Shown here one piece after another: positions 1 through 9,909 of a stretch of 64,000 nt of DNA. Position 1 is the stretch's first letter, and each line of letters starts with the position of its first letter. Origin of the DNA: Thalassotalea ponticola (GTDB taxonomy: Bacteria; Pseudomonadota; Gammaproteobacteria; Enterobacterales; Alteromonadaceae). The DNA lies in contig NZ_CP166871.1 of assembly GCF_041379045.1 (NCBI RefSeq), positions 2,232,001 to 2,296,000 of the forward strand, written 5' to 3'. The notes below the pieces were generated by a model, which worked only from the letters and a program-made list of their open reading frames with translations, was not told the DNA's origin and did no database searches. A program made the position numbers and the translations under genes.

Positions 1-2656
1 CATCCGGCGCATTGCCATTATTTTCGCTTAACACAACTTTACCGTTAAAGAATGCGAAGTTGTTTAGCTCCACTTCCCAAGGCGCTCCTGGCTCACTCGG
101 GTCGACTTTTTGCTCAATAATGCTAGGCAGTGATGCCTTAATGATAATGCTCTGGGTTTCGCCAGCTTTCAGTGTAAAGTTGGCAGGAGAAACGCTAATC
201 TCTACGCCCTCTTCCTGACCGATACCGGTAACCGTCCAACTGCCATCTTTGGTGGCTTTTACGGTGCGCATCCAGGTACAAGTACCTTCACACTCCATTT
301 CTACCATAGATGGAATGTTTAACCAGTTATCAAAGCCACCGTTACGTGGGTTAGCATTGATGTAGTTTTCAATCGTTTCATCCATGACAAGGCCTGTGTT
401 GTTGGCGCGTTCTACATTAATAGAACCGGCACCGGCCATGAAGTTGTAATAAGGCTCGAGTAGTTGATAACCATTGTTTAACCACACATCACCAGCGGTC
501 AGCATTAATGCCGATTGGATTTCCGCCGGTGTCCAGTCTGGGTGTAACTGGCTCAATAACGTCATTGCACCTGTTACATGTGGTGTTGCCATTGAGGTAC
601 CACTCATAAATGTCCAGTCGGACGCACGAGGATACATGGTAAATGGCTGGTCATCAGCGTTTGCCGCATAAATATCAACACCCGGTGCGACTAAGTCCGG
701 AACAAGCGTGTTGTTGGTACGGCTTGGTCCCATGGAACTGAAAGTAGCCAGGTTATTGGCCTGGTTTTCATCCATGTAGTAATCGTTGGTTGCTACATTG
801 ATGGTTGCCCGAGCGGTACCCGACGTTGAGTTCTTGATCCAATTCTCAAGTTTATATTTATGGTTAGAAGCAACATTAATACCTGGAATTACAAAGTTGT
901 CGGCAACAGTCGCCTGACCGTATTGAGTATTAATTAATACAATACCTCCAGCGCCCCCCGCGGCAACGTTTTTCGCTTTATCAACACGAGGGATATCGCC
1001 GCGTTCACAAACAACAATTTGATCTGACGTAAATGTGTCTGCCGGGAATGGCACGTTACACGAGTATGGCGAGTACGCATCGTTTTCGTCTGGGTCTGGG
1101 AAACTGGACGCTAATACAAATTCACCGGTAATTTCTTCGGTAAAGCCTTTACCTGTAATCGGCGAGCTTGGAATGCGCCATGCTGGTGCATCACCTTCAA
1201 AGCCTGAAATAGACGTTTTACCGGCATCGATAACCCGATCATGCTTAGTGGCGCCAACGGTCGTTACCCAAGGAGATGAGTGATCTGCAGACCAATAGTA
1301 TGGGCCTGAATTACCTGCCGCAGCCGCTACGCTAATGCCCGCTTCACGAGCTGATAAAAATGCCAACTCCATTGGATCTTCCCAAGGAAAGTTTTCTGCA
1401 CCACCGATTGAAAAGTTGATCGCATCGACACCATCGGCGATGGCATCTTCAAACGCTGATAGGATCGCAGATTCTGGACAACCAGCGTATGGATCGCCCG
1501 CGCCTCCTGGCCAACATACCTGATAGGAAATAATATGTGCGCGAGGCGCTACACCGGAAGTTTTTGGAAAGTTAAATGGTAAATCGACACCATCACTGGT
1601 TTCGGTACCGTCAACGGTTTGCAGCGGTACATTTTCTACCATATTACCGGCAGTGGTACTGGCGGTATGAGAGCCGTGACCATTGTAGTCTTCGCCGTTA
1701 GCTGGGCGAATCATCTTTGACTGCCACGAATACTGTTGGAATTCTGGTGCAGAATACACGTCGGTGATTTCCGAATAGGAGCGAACACCAATCAGTTTGT
1801 CATTACAAAGCGTTGGATCTTCAACACAGTCACCAACAAAAACGCCAGGGCCGAAGGGGTTTGAGTTGGTATACTCTTCATCACTGGCAAAAGCGACGTG
1901 GTCGGTATTGATACCGGTATCTATGATACCTACCACCATGCCCTCACCTTTGGCCCCCACACCATTAGGTGCTGATGTGTCAGTCCAAGCCGCATCGGCG
2001 CCAATAAACTCAGGACCGCGGTCGGTACGAAGCTCAAATATACGGTTTGGGGTGATGCGTTTTACGCCCGGCTGCTGAGCCATTAATAGCGCGTCCTGCT
2101 GGGTCATTTCCACCAGCATTGCGTTATTGGCAAGCGTGAAACGCTTTTCTACTTTTACAGTTGCGCCTTTACTTCGTACCTGGTTTACAAATTGCTTTTG
2201 TTGAGAGACCAGATAGTTTTGGTAATCAATCGCAGCCGCAGACTTAACATTCACGTGTCCACGAGCCATCAGAGATCTGTTTTTTGGGGCGGCAGTCGCC
2301 GCCAGTCCCGAAATGGAACCGTCGTAGGTGGCAAGAGGTTCATCGTCCAGTTGCACAATGTACTGACGCTTGCCTGTTACACCTTCCTCGGCTTGGAAAA
2401 TTTGCTCTGGGCTGCGAGGGTTAATGATTTTGTTAGCAACACCCGGTTGACCAATAAATACATCACCACTTAAGAAATGCTGACGTTCTTTTTGTACCTG
2501 AGCGATATCTTCAGCGGTAAAAGTGGGTTCATAGAAACTCGTACCAGGGACTTTTTTGACCCCTGGCTCAGCCACTACCACGCCGGAGGAACCGACATAC
2601 ATAGCAGTGACAGTGGCTATTAAACTTTTTTTAAATAGCTGTTTATTATTTATCAT
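1..2656 (-). CDS. Secreted subtilisin-like S8 serine protease (C-terminus cut by window edge)
   Basis: The reading frame is open from an ATG at 2656 to the left edge, giving 885 residues without a stop. A signal peptide covers about residues 1-29. An I9-type propeptide follows (region with RQYIVQLDDEP, about 80-200), then the S8 catalytic domain. The catalytic triad is visible: Asp246 in GIIDTG, His327 in NGHGSHTA and Ser688 in MSGTSMATPH, with oxyanion Asn449 in AAAGNSGP. The roughly 240 residues between Asn449 and Ser688 contain a PA-type insertion, as in large secreted subtilases. A beta-rich C-terminal part starts after about residue 780 and runs off the window. It is expected to degrade extracellular protein after export. 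A C-terminal sorting tail (GlyGly-CTERM or pre-peptidase domain) cannot be checked here. Family call is firm; substrate is unknown. Confidence 0.93.
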   Translation of the reverse strand, partial: MINNKQLFKKSLIATVTAMYVGSSGVVVAEPGVKKVPGTSFYEPTFTAEDIAQVQKERQHFLSGDVFIGQPGVANKIINPRSPEQIFQAEEGVTGKRQYIVQLDDEPLATYDGSISGLAATAAPKNRSLMARGHVNVKSAAAIDYQNYLVSQQKQFVNQVRSKGATVKVEKRFTLANNAMLVEMTQQDALLMAQQPGVKRITPNRIFELRTDRGPEFIGADAAWTDTSAPNGVGAKGEGMVVGIIDTGINTDHVAFASDEEYTNSNPFGPGVFVGDCVEDPTLCNDKLIGVRSYSEITDVYSAPEFQQYSWQSKMIRPANGEDYNGHGSHTASTTAGNMVENVPLQTVDGTETSDGVDLPFNFPKTSGVAPRAHIISYQVCWPGGAGDPYAGCPESAILSAFEDAIADGVDAINFSIGGAENFPWEDPMELAFLSAREAGISVAAAAGNSGPYYWSADHSSPWVTTVGATKHDRVIDAGKTSISGFEGDAPAWRIPSSPITGKGFTEEITGEFVLASSFPDPDENDAYSPYSCNVPFPADTFTSDQIVVCERGDIPRVDKAKNVAAGGAGGIVLINTQYGQATVADNFVIPGINVASNHKYKLENWIKNSTSGTARATINVATNDYYMDENQANNLATFSSMGPSRTNNTLVPDLVAPGVDIYAANADDQPFTMYPRASDWTFMSGTSMATPHVTGAMTLLSQLHPDWTPAEIQSALMLTAGDVWLNNGYQLLEPYYNFMAGAGSINVERANNTGLVMDETIENYINANPRNGGFDNWLNIPSMVEMECEGTCTWMRTVKATKDGSWTVTGIGQEEGVEISVSPANFTLKAGETQSIIIKASLPSIIEQKVDPSEPGAPWEVELNNFAFFNGKVVLSENNGNAPD

Positions 2657-3386
2657 AACTTCTTTTCTTAATTATTATTTTAAGTAAAAGGAAATTTCCT
2701 TCCATGTATTCGAACTTTCATTCGAATGAAACAAACTACCGCAACGATGAAAAATCAATCAATGACATTTGTGTAGCAATTTGTATAACAACTTATTAAC
2801 AAAACTGACGAAGCTTCATGCGTAAAAGGTGAGGCAAGGTATCATCGACACGCAGCAGGTATTTCAGGCGATTTCAATAGCTGACTGCAGTTGGGTTTAG
2901 TCGCAATGACGCAGTAAATGCTGCAATTATTGGAGAACTTATACGGGTAAGTGGCAAGGTTTGGTACTGGGGTGTTGAACCCTGATGTTGGTAACGCCTA
3001 AATAATCTGCGATAACCGTCTAAGTTAGCCGACAAATCAAGTCATTAAAGGAGGTGGGATCTATCCTTGTCGCATTAAACACGTAGCACACAACGATCAC
3101 AACGTATTTGTCCAATGTGAAATAATAAAAAGGTGGGATTTATTTGAGACCCGTTAATTGCATCGGATAGTTCAAGATGAGACTTGCACAACTTAACAAC
3201 TGCCAAAATCTCTCGGTCCCCTTAAATAAAACCTCTGTATACATCATTTACGCTGGCTGTTAGCCCCCTTATGCATTTTTGCTATAAATTAGTCTTAAAA
3301 CGCATTTTAGCCTTGATCAGCTAAAAGCAATCAGGCAGTATGCATGCCGATAGTCTCACTAATAAATAATATTCTAAGAGCAGATT
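2657..3386. other. 730-bp gap without a convincing gene
   Basis: No reading frame here has a ribosome binding site or recognisable protein. It holds the upstream inverted repeats of the protease and two copies of AGGTGGGATYTAT (3052-3064 and 3131-3143, 79 bp apart). Promoters for the divergent protease and MBL genes must lie here. Otherwise nothing was recognised. Confidence 0.5.
2708..2727. promoter_or_regulatory. Inverted repeat upstream of the S8 protease
   Basis: ATTCGAA and TTCGAAT face each other across 6 bases, about 50 bp upstream of the protease start. A second palindrome, AAGGAAATTTCCTT, lies at about 2689-2702. The position and symmetry fit an operator or mRNA 5' structure, but no regulator can be named. 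Confidence 0.3.
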
Positions 3387-4259
3387 ATGGCATTACAGAT
3401 CCAACACTTTTTCCACCAAGCGTCGTTTACCATTAGTTACGCTGTTTATGATGATGTCAGTAACGAATGCGTGGTCATCGATCCCGCACTCGATTACGAT
3501 CCTGTGTCAAGTCGCATTGATACTCAACACAGCAGTAAACTTATTGAGTTTATACAAGCGAAACACCTCAAGCTGACGTATATTCTTGAAACGCACGCTC
3601 ATGCCGATCACATTTCCAGCGCATTTTACCTGCAGAAAAAACTCGGTGGGCAAATCGCCATAGGCGCCAATATTAGAGCTATTCAAAAAACCTTTAAAAC
3701 GGTATTTAATTTAGCAAAAGACTTTAATACCGAAGGCGTACAGTTTGATTTATTGCTCAAGCAAGGAGACCAACTGTCACTTGGCGAACACACCATTAAG
3801 GTACTAGAAACCCCAGGTCATACCAATGACTCATTGACCTATGTGATAAACGACCATGCGTTTGTTGGTGATACCTTGTTTATGCCGGACTCGGGCTCTG
3901 CGCGTTGTGATTTTCCAGGTGGTGATGCGGCCACTCTTTACCAGTCTATCCAAAAAATTTATGCGCTTGGCGATGAGACGAAACTGTACATGTGTCACGA
4001 TTATCAGCCCAATGGACGAGCATTGCAGTTTATTACCACGGTAGCCGAGCAAAAAGCCAATAACATTCAAATTAATCAGCACGTAAGTGAGCAAGAGTAC
4101 GTTGCGCTGCGCAATGCACGCGATGCAACCCTGGCCAACCCCAAGCTGATTTTTCCTTCGCTACAGTGCAATATTCAAGCAGGCCAATTACCAGACGCGG
4201 AATGCGATCAACAGCACTATTTTAAAACCCCGATTCGCGGTATTGAATGCCTGTCTTGA
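3387..4259 (+). CDS. Persulfide dioxygenase-like MBL-fold hydrolase
   Basis: A 290-residue metallo-beta-lactamase-fold protein of the ETHE1/Blh (persulfide dioxygenase) type. The metal motif is ETHAHADH (His70, His72, Asp74, His75), followed by His145 in TPGHTND, Asp162 in GDTLFMPDSG and His204 in CHDYQPNG. The segment SARCDFPGGDA is characteristic of persulfide dioxygenases rather than of lactamases or glyoxalase II. By family, it oxidises glutathione persulfide to sulfite with O2 using a mononuclear iron in the cytoplasm. No rhodanese or sulfide:quinone reductase gene is next to it. The ATG at 3387 follows an AGAG-type site. It stands alone, with a 730-bp upstream gap. Confidence 0.88.
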   Translation: MALQIQHFFHQASFTISYAVYDDVSNECVVIDPALDYDPVSSRIDTQHSSKLIEFIQAKHLKLTYILETHAHADHISSAFYLQKKLGGQIAIGANIRAIQKTFKTVFNLAKDFNTEGVQFDLLLKQGDQLSLGEHTIKVLETPGHTNDSLTYVINDHAFVGDTLFMPDSGSARCDFPGGDAATLYQSIQKIYALGDETKLYMCHDYQPNGRALQFITTVAEQKANNIQINQHVSEQEYVALRNARDATLANPKLIFPSLQCNIQAGQLPDAECDQQHYFKTPIRGIECLS

Positions 4260-4296
4260 CACGACATATGTAAACCTCGATTGAATAAGTTGCGAT

Positions 4297-4337
4297 GCCC
4301 CGACGCCCCAGGACGCTATCAACTGGGACCTCGGGGC
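4297..4337 (+). terminator. Possible terminator hairpin after the MBL gene
   Basis: GCCCCGA at 4297 pairs with TCGGGGC ending at 4337, and an inner CCCAG/CTGGG pair extends the hairpin. The following tract (TTGTTGTT) is only partly T-rich, so termination is plausible rather than certain. Confidence 0.4.
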
Positions 4338-4453
4338 TTGTTGTTAGTATTGAGGAAACTCGTGAGGTGTGCGGTGACAATACGACTTAGTTAGTTGCTG
4401 ACATTGGCGCAACACGACAGGCTCGATATAACGATAATGAAGCCATTACCGTA

Positions 4454-4972
4454 TTAGGTCTTTTGCTTTTTTCCGTTACTCGGCTCAGTTTCTATTGGTT
4501 CAGGAAACTCAGATAAATTAATTTTCGCTCTGTGATCAAATGCTAAAATACCTAACAGGGCTAAGCTCAGCGCACTTTGCGCTAACGCGCTAACGACCTG
4601 TGATTTATAATCAGGCTCCACCAACAACCACACGAATACAGTTTCAACAATAACTGCCACAACCAATAGATGATAAAACTTGCGCCACAGGCGCTTGATC
4701 ACGGTTGCGGCACCGGGTCGCCGCGCCAATATAACGACAAGCAAAAGGATACCGGGAATGCCGGTTAATAGGCTGGTGTAAAAACTGTCAGGATTCGGAT
4801 ATACATAGCGGATAAATGCTAATTTATCTCGCATGTTACTCAAACTCAATAAAGCGACCACGTAACCTTTGATCAAAAACGCAATCGTTAACCAATACCA
4901 AATCGATATTTTCAAACAATTGTATTTATCAAAATCGTTTACCGAAAAACGTGCTAACTGCTTATTCATCAT
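4454..4972 (-). CDS. DUF2919 (YfeZ-like) inner-membrane protein
   Basis: A 172-residue protein with four predicted membrane helices, at about 25-47, 68-86, 95-115 and 127-145. The N-terminal pattern (FDKYNCLK followed by an aromatic-rich first helix) matches the DUF2919 family, which includes E. coli YfeZ. No biochemical role is established for the family. Two ATGs are adjacent at the start (4972 and 4969) with no strong Shine-Dalgarno sequence for either. It stands between unrelated genes and is followed on the right by another minus-strand membrane gene about 100 bp upstream, so co-transcription is possible. Confidence 0.75.
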   Translation of the reverse strand: MMNKQLARFSVNDFDKYNCLKISIWYWLTIAFLIKGYVVALLSLSNMRDKLAFIRYVYPNPDSFYTSLLTGIPGILLLVVILARRPGAATVIKRLWRKFYHLLVVAVIVETVFVWLLVEPDYKSQVVSALAQSALSLALLGILAFDHRAKINLSEFPEPIETEPSNGKKQKT

Positions 4973-5077
4973 TTACTACTTATCTAAAACACGGCTTTTA
5001 CCAAAGGATCAAAACGCCCTGTACATTTGGCGCTAACGCTGGTTTTATCAAAGTTTTTAAGCGCTGTCGAGTTTGGC

Positions 5078-5788
5078 TCATTGTTGGTCGTGCTGATTTA
5101 AGTTTTCGATGCCCGCACCGATAGCTCTTAATGTTTTAGAGCGAAACTCTCGATAATAGAGTACGTACACGACCCATATACTGGCACCAACAAACAGCAA
5201 CGGATGAATAAACCAACCAATCGCAGCCAGGGCAAAATAATACGAACGCAGGCCGTAGTTATAGGCGTGGCCGGCTTGATCTTGGACGATGCCCATTTGT
5301 GTCGCGTAATCGAGTAAATGCGGTTGTTGAGTTTTATAAGCTACTGGCGATGCACCGATCATAATGTTAAGAAAACCGTATTGACGCATTGACCAAGTAA
5401 ATTGAAAAAATGCAAATACGAAAATCAGCACCAGCAAAGCTAATTTTAATTGAATAGTGTGCGTTGTTTGATCCGGCGTGATGGTGATCGCTTGGAGCAC
5501 CTCGGTGACTTTATCGACTTGCGTAAATAAAGTGAGTAAACCTGCCAATATAAGCAATGTTGTCGAGGCAAAAAATGCCACATGGCGCTCTAAATTAGCC
5601 AGTAAACTGGCATGCGATACACGTGCATCATTATCAAAAATTTGTCGCATCCAATAAATGCGATGCTGATGCAACACGCGCGCGATACAAACGGTATCTT
5701 TGGCTTTTCTGCGCGAAAATTGAGTGTAGCCAACCCAGCAAGCAAAAAATATCAATACCGCAGCAATATCAATCACACTTAATACCAC
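5078..5788 (-). CDS. DUF599 family membrane protein
   Basis: A membrane protein of about 236 residues with four predicted helices. The sequence around FACWVGYTQFSRRKAKD and the following ARVLHQHRIYWMRQ segment is typical of DUF599. The frame extends upstream to a GTG at 5839 and an ATG at 5812. I favour the GTG at 5788 because AGGGGA sits 6 bases before it and translation then begins just before the first helix, but the start is not settled. Function is unknown for the family. It lies upstream of the DUF2919 gene on the same strand and divergent from the DUF5916 gene. Confidence 0.75.
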   Translation of the reverse strand: MVLSVIDIAAVLIFFACWVGYTQFSRRKAKDTVCIARVLHQHRIYWMRQIFDNDARVSHASLLANLERHVAFFASTTLLILAGLLTLFTQVDKVTEVLQAITITPDQTTHTIQLKLALLVLIFVFAFFQFTWSMRQYGFLNIMIGASPVAYKTQQPHLLDYATQMGIVQDQAGHAYNYGLRSYYFALAAIGWFIHPLLFVGASIWVVYVLYYREFRSKTLRAIGAGIENLNQHDQQ

Positions 5789-6053
5789 GTTATTCCCCTG
5801 TAGCGATATCATGTCAATCCATAATGCACATGATAACACGCTGTTAAGTTTAAATATAACATACAGTTAGTCTGTATAAACCGAAGTATTACCGCCTGTC
5901 ATTATACATATTTTTTTTACAATATTATTACACAAGAAAGCGATTTATGGCATAGTGGGTAGGTACTTTCCACGGCGTAGAAACGACTGTTTTTGGCCAT
6001 TTCCGCGTCGTGTAGAATTCTTATAATAAAAAGAGCAAACATAGGTTGTTGTC

Positions 6054-8396
6054 ATGATTTTGCCCGTTAATATTGCATTTAGTCACGCTTGGCTTGCCCT
6101 TGCTAAGTTGAGTAAGTTGGTATTCGCCATGTGCTTATTCAACATCCCAGCCGTTTATGCTACGGCAAAGACCTATGACATTCCCCAACTTGATTATCAA
6201 ATTAATTTCGATGGTGAACTCGACGAACCTGTTTGGCAAGACGCGAAAAAAATCGAGTTAAACATCGTCAACTATCCCTATGACAACACTAAAAGTCCAA
6301 TAGATACCACAGCCTATTTATACGAAGATGGGGAAAACTTATACATAGGTTTCATTGCCAACGACCCCAACCCTCAGCAGATTCGCGGTTTTTATCGAGA
6401 CCGAGATAAAGCCTTTGCCGATGATGTCGTCGGGATAAAGTTAGATACCTTTAACAACAATCGCTTGGCATACAAGTTTTTCGTTAATCCTCTGGGCGTG
6501 CAAAACGACGGCATAACTAATGAAATGACGGGTGATGATAACAATCTGTGGGATGCGATATGGCCTGCTTTTGGTAAAATCACCGACCAAGGCTATCAAG
6601 TCGAGATGGCCATTCCTTACCGCGAGCTTAACTTTGATGAAAATATTGACATCAAACGCTGGGGCTTTGAGTTAATTCGCATTTATCCGCGCGACACTAT
6701 TTTGCGCATATCAAATATGCCAATCGATAAAGACAACCACTGCTGGGTTTGTCAAATGGACGACTTACAGGGCTTTACTGATGCCGAGTTAGGCGACAAC
6801 CTATTAGTAACGCCATCCTTGGTATATCGCATTGAAGAAAACAGAAATGTATACAGCGATAACCGGGAACTCGGTGCATGGCAAGATACTGATGAGATTG
6901 ACCTTGGGGCTAACATTCGCTGGGGGATAAGTTCAGACATTTTATTTAATGCCACCATAAACCCTGACTTTTCAACGGTTGAAGCTGACAGCGGTCAATT
7001 GTCAGTAAATAAAACGAGCGCGCTTTTTTACGATGAAAAACGCCCTTTTTTTCTCGATAATGCCGAGTATTTTTCTACCCCATTTAACCTAGTTTATACC
7101 CGTAATGTCGTCGACCCTAAGTGGGGTTCAAAACTGACTGCTCGCAGTAATAAGCACTCTTTCGCCGGCTTCTTAAGTGAAGACAATAGCACCAGTTTTA
7201 TTGTACCCGGTAATCTTTTTTCAACCGTTTCAGTGATTGACGAGCAGAATATATCCGGTGCGTTTAGGTATCGCTACGATATAAATGACGATCTATCTAT
7301 TGGGGCGGTTGCCACTATGCGCGACGCCGATAGCTATGATAACTATGTCAGTGGGGTTGATGGTAAGCTTAAACTTACCGATAGTGACACCATAACCGGA
7401 CAAGTATTGCAATCTAACACCCGTTATCCCGAACAGCTATTTACCGATTATTGCCCCGACGACTATTGCTATTTAGCATCATTGAACGATGCCTCTGAAC
7501 AGCAATTTAGCGGCGCAGCCTACCAGTTACGCTATCAGCACAGCAGTGAATACTGGCGCTTTGACAACCGCTACGAAGATATTTCCGAGTATTTTCGCGC
7601 TGATTTAGGCTTTCAAACCCACAACGATTACACCAAATTTTCCAGCACCTTAAATCGCTATTTCTACAGCGATAGCAGTTGGTGGTCAACGCTGACACTC
7701 GGCGCGCAATACAATATTGAACACAATCAAAAAAGACAGCTTATTAGTAAAAGTCAGCGCCTAAGCGCCACCGTTGAAGGGCCTTGGCAGTCGCTGTTCG
7801 ATCTGGTGGTCAGCGATGAGCAACGCGTGGGTTTGCGCTATAACACCAACCAAACAGACATTGATAACAATACCAGTTTGTTCGCACTTACCTATGTTGA
7901 TTTATATGCTGAAGCTCAACCGGTAAACAACCTAGTCATCGGTGCCGCTAGTCGCGTTGGTGATAGCATAGATTACAACAATGATCGGCTCGGTAAAATA
8001 TATGAGCTGTCGCCCTACCTCACCTGGAATGTAACATCTCATTTAGAAGCGCAATTAAACTTAGTCTATGCGCAACTCGACGTCGATAATGACTATGTAT
8101 TTCGTGAAAACATTACTGATTTTCGCCTAACTTACGCGTTCAATATTAATCATTTGTTGCGCTTGAACATGTTATTCAACAACACCCGTTATAACCTTGA
8201 TAATAACCCCCTGCTCGACGTTAGCGAACAACAACAGCGCTACTTAGCAACTGAGTTAATATACTCGTACAAACTCAACCCGCAAACGGTGTTTTTCTTA
8301 GGTTATTCTGACAACGCAATCAATAGACCCCAACAGCGTTCGCTTATTCGGGATCATCGCAATGTGTTCTTGAAAATGAGTTATGCATGGATGTAA
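6054..8396 (+). CDS. DUF5916 protein: CBM9-like domain plus outer-membrane beta-barrel
   Basis: A 780-residue protein with a signal peptide (about 1-37, ending VYATA). A carbohydrate-binding family 9-like domain follows (about 40-245, with INFDGELDEPVWQDA). The rest is a long C-terminal region of alternating aromatic/polar strands typical of DUF5916 outer-membrane proteins, ending in an aromatic residue pair near the C-terminus (SYAWM). The family is common in marine Alteromonadales and Bacteroidetes. Its substrate is unknown; a role in surface binding or uptake is inferred from architecture only. It is a single gene, closed by a strong terminator 20 bp downstream. Confidence 0.85.
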   Translation: MILPVNIAFSHAWLALAKLSKLVFAMCLFNIPAVYATAKTYDIPQLDYQINFDGELDEPVWQDAKKIELNIVNYPYDNTKSPIDTTAYLYEDGENLYIGFIANDPNPQQIRGFYRDRDKAFADDVVGIKLDTFNNNRLAYKFFVNPLGVQNDGITNEMTGDDNNLWDAIWPAFGKITDQGYQVEMAIPYRELNFDENIDIKRWGFELIRIYPRDTILRISNMPIDKDNHCWVCQMDDLQGFTDAELGDNLLVTPSLVYRIEENRNVYSDNRELGAWQDTDEIDLGANIRWGISSDILFNATINPDFSTVEADSGQLSVNKTSALFYDEKRPFFLDNAEYFSTPFNLVYTRNVVDPKWGSKLTARSNKHSFAGFLSEDNSTSFIVPGNLFSTVSVIDEQNISGAFRYRYDINDDLSIGAVATMRDADSYDNYVSGVDGKLKLTDSDTITGQVLQSNTRYPEQLFTDYCPDDYCYLASLNDASEQQFSGAAYQLRYQHSSEYWRFDNRYEDISEYFRADLGFQTHNDYTKFSSTLNRYFYSDSSWWSTLTLGAQYNIEHNQKRQLISKSQRLSATVEGPWQSLFDLVVSDEQRVGLRYNTNQTDIDNNTSLFALTYVDLYAEAQPVNNLVIGAASRVGDSIDYNNDRLGKIYELSPYLTWNVTSHLEAQLNLVYAQLDVDNDYVFRENITDFRLTYAFNINHLLRLNMLFNNTRYNLDNNPLLDVSEQQQRYLATELIYSYKLNPQTVFFLGYSDNAINRPQQRSLIRDHRNVFLKMSYAWM

Positions 8397-8415
8397 TGGG
8401 GTTTGCGAGTTGTGC

Positions 8416-8446
8416 AAAAAGGGATCGCGTTGCGATCCCTTTTTTG
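8416..8446 (+). terminator. Rho-independent terminator after the DUF5916 gene
   Basis: AAAAAGGGATCGC and GCGATCCCTTTTTT form a near-perfect 12-13 bp stem with a two-base loop and T-tract. The A-run on the other side means it can also stop transcription from the opposite strand. Confidence 0.9.
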
Positions 8447-8522
8447 GTTGCGGATAGCTGGTTAGGCTTTGTTTATTGTAATAACAGCGTTATCGCTATA
8501 TTCGCCGTTATATACACGGCGG

Positions 8523-9611
8523 TTACTGATCAACCGTTTGATTGATAAATGGGTAATCGGTATAGCCTTTAGCCTCACCTAGGTAAAAGGTGTCAGGATC
8601 GGCACTGTTTAACGGCGTATTACTCGCCAGGCGCTCCACTAAGTCCGGATTGGCAATGTAGGGCACACCAAAAGCCACGGCGTCAACTTTTCCTGAGGCG
8701 ATAGCCTCTTCTGCTTCATCAGCAGTGTAACCCATATTGGCAATTAAATTACCTCGATAGAGTGCTCGTGCAGGGCTGATAACATCACCAGTTTGTTGTT
8801 GTAAAAAATCGCTGCGCATTAGGTGCCAATAAGCCAAGTGATAGTCATTAAATCGCTCTGCTAAATACTTGGTCAAGCCAATCGGATCACTATCGTGCAT
8901 ACTGTTAAAGCTATTTAAAGGTGAGGTGCGCACACCAACACGGCCAGCTCCCCAAACATCGACTACGGCGTCTAAAACTTCAAACAATAAGCGTGCTCGA
9001 TTTTCAACACTGCCACCGTAGCGATCATCTCGCTGGTTACTGCCGTCACGTAGAAAGTTATCGAGTAAATAACCATTCGCCGCATGCACTTCAACGCCGT
9101 CAAAACCGGCTTGTTTGGCGTATACTGCCCCTTGTTTAAAGCCGGCAACAATCTCAGCAATACCGTCGCTTGTTAGTGCGTTGGGTACGGTGTAAGCTTT
9201 TTTGCCGTCACTGGTGTGTACTTCATCGTTAGTAATTGCCAACGGACTGGCGGCAACGGGGGTGACGCCATTGTTTAAGTCTGGATGACAGGCTCTGCCA
9301 CCGTGCCAAATTTGCAAAAATATTTTACCGCCTTTCGCGTGTACCGCGTCAGTTACTTTCTTCCAACCATCTACGTGCTCTGGTGAGTAAATACCGGGGC
9401 CATTTAAAAACGCAGCGCAGTTTGCCATCACCGCCGTTGCCTCAGCGATCAGTAAGCCTGAACTAGCGCGCTGTGCATAATGCTCGGCCATTAACTCATT
9501 GGCAATATCACCAGACGCTCGTGTTCGAGTTAGAGGTGCCATTAATACGCGATTTTCAGCAGTAATATCCCCCAACTGTAACGACTGCATCAAGTGTGGA
9601 TAGTGGCTCAT
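8523..9611 (-). CDS. Old yellow enzyme family FMN ene-reductase (NemA-like)
   Basis: A 362-residue TIM-barrel flavoenzyme of the old yellow enzyme class. The N-terminal LGDITAENRVLMAPLTR is the usual FMN-binding start. The substrate motif HAANGYLL supplies His176, Asn179 and the proton donor Tyr181, and DRYGGSVENR follows. By family it uses NADPH or NADH to reduce activated C=C bonds of enones, nitro compounds or N-ethylmaleimide. The His-x-x-Asn pair is the plant/yeast-type variant rather than the His-x-x-His of E. coli NemA. It is a single gene with a 298-bp upstream spacer in which no regulator gene is found. Confidence 0.92.
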   Translation of the reverse strand: MSHYPHLMQSLQLGDITAENRVLMAPLTRTRASGDIANELMAEHYAQRASSGLLIAEATAVMANCAAFLNGPGIYSPEHVDGWKKVTDAVHAKGGKIFLQIWHGGRACHPDLNNGVTPVAASPLAITNDEVHTSDGKKAYTVPNALTSDGIAEIVAGFKQGAVYAKQAGFDGVEVHAANGYLLDNFLRDGSNQRDDRYGGSVENRARLLFEVLDAVVDVWGAGRVGVRTSPLNSFNSMHDSDPIGLTKYLAERFNDYHLAYWHLMRSDFLQQQTGDVISPARALYRGNLIANMGYTADEAEEAIASGKVDAVAFGVPYIANPDLVERLASNTPLNSADPDTFYLGEAKGYTDYPFINQTVDQ

Positions 9612-9909
9612 AAAAACTCCATATAGTTTGTTTATATCAATCTGTACCCGTTGATATGGCGATCAATTTACCAGATACAAGGCGAGATTAAGTATATGAT
9701 ATTACGATATGCCATAACGGCGAAGCGAGTGATTGATTAATGCAATGAGTCAGCGGGTGATACACGGGTTGACCACCCCGTGTTATTCACAGCCAATAAT
9801 GCGCACAGGTATTTACGCAGTGCACTATACCCACTAAAACGGTGTCTGCATTGCCAAACACCACGGCCAACGAGCCGCCACCGCCTCTAAATCAAGACAA
9901 ATGGCGGGT

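Noticed and set aside
4297..4337. Transposon end or attachment site after the MBL gene
   Set aside because: The inverted repeat is better explained as a transcription hairpin; no matching copy or transposase is present.
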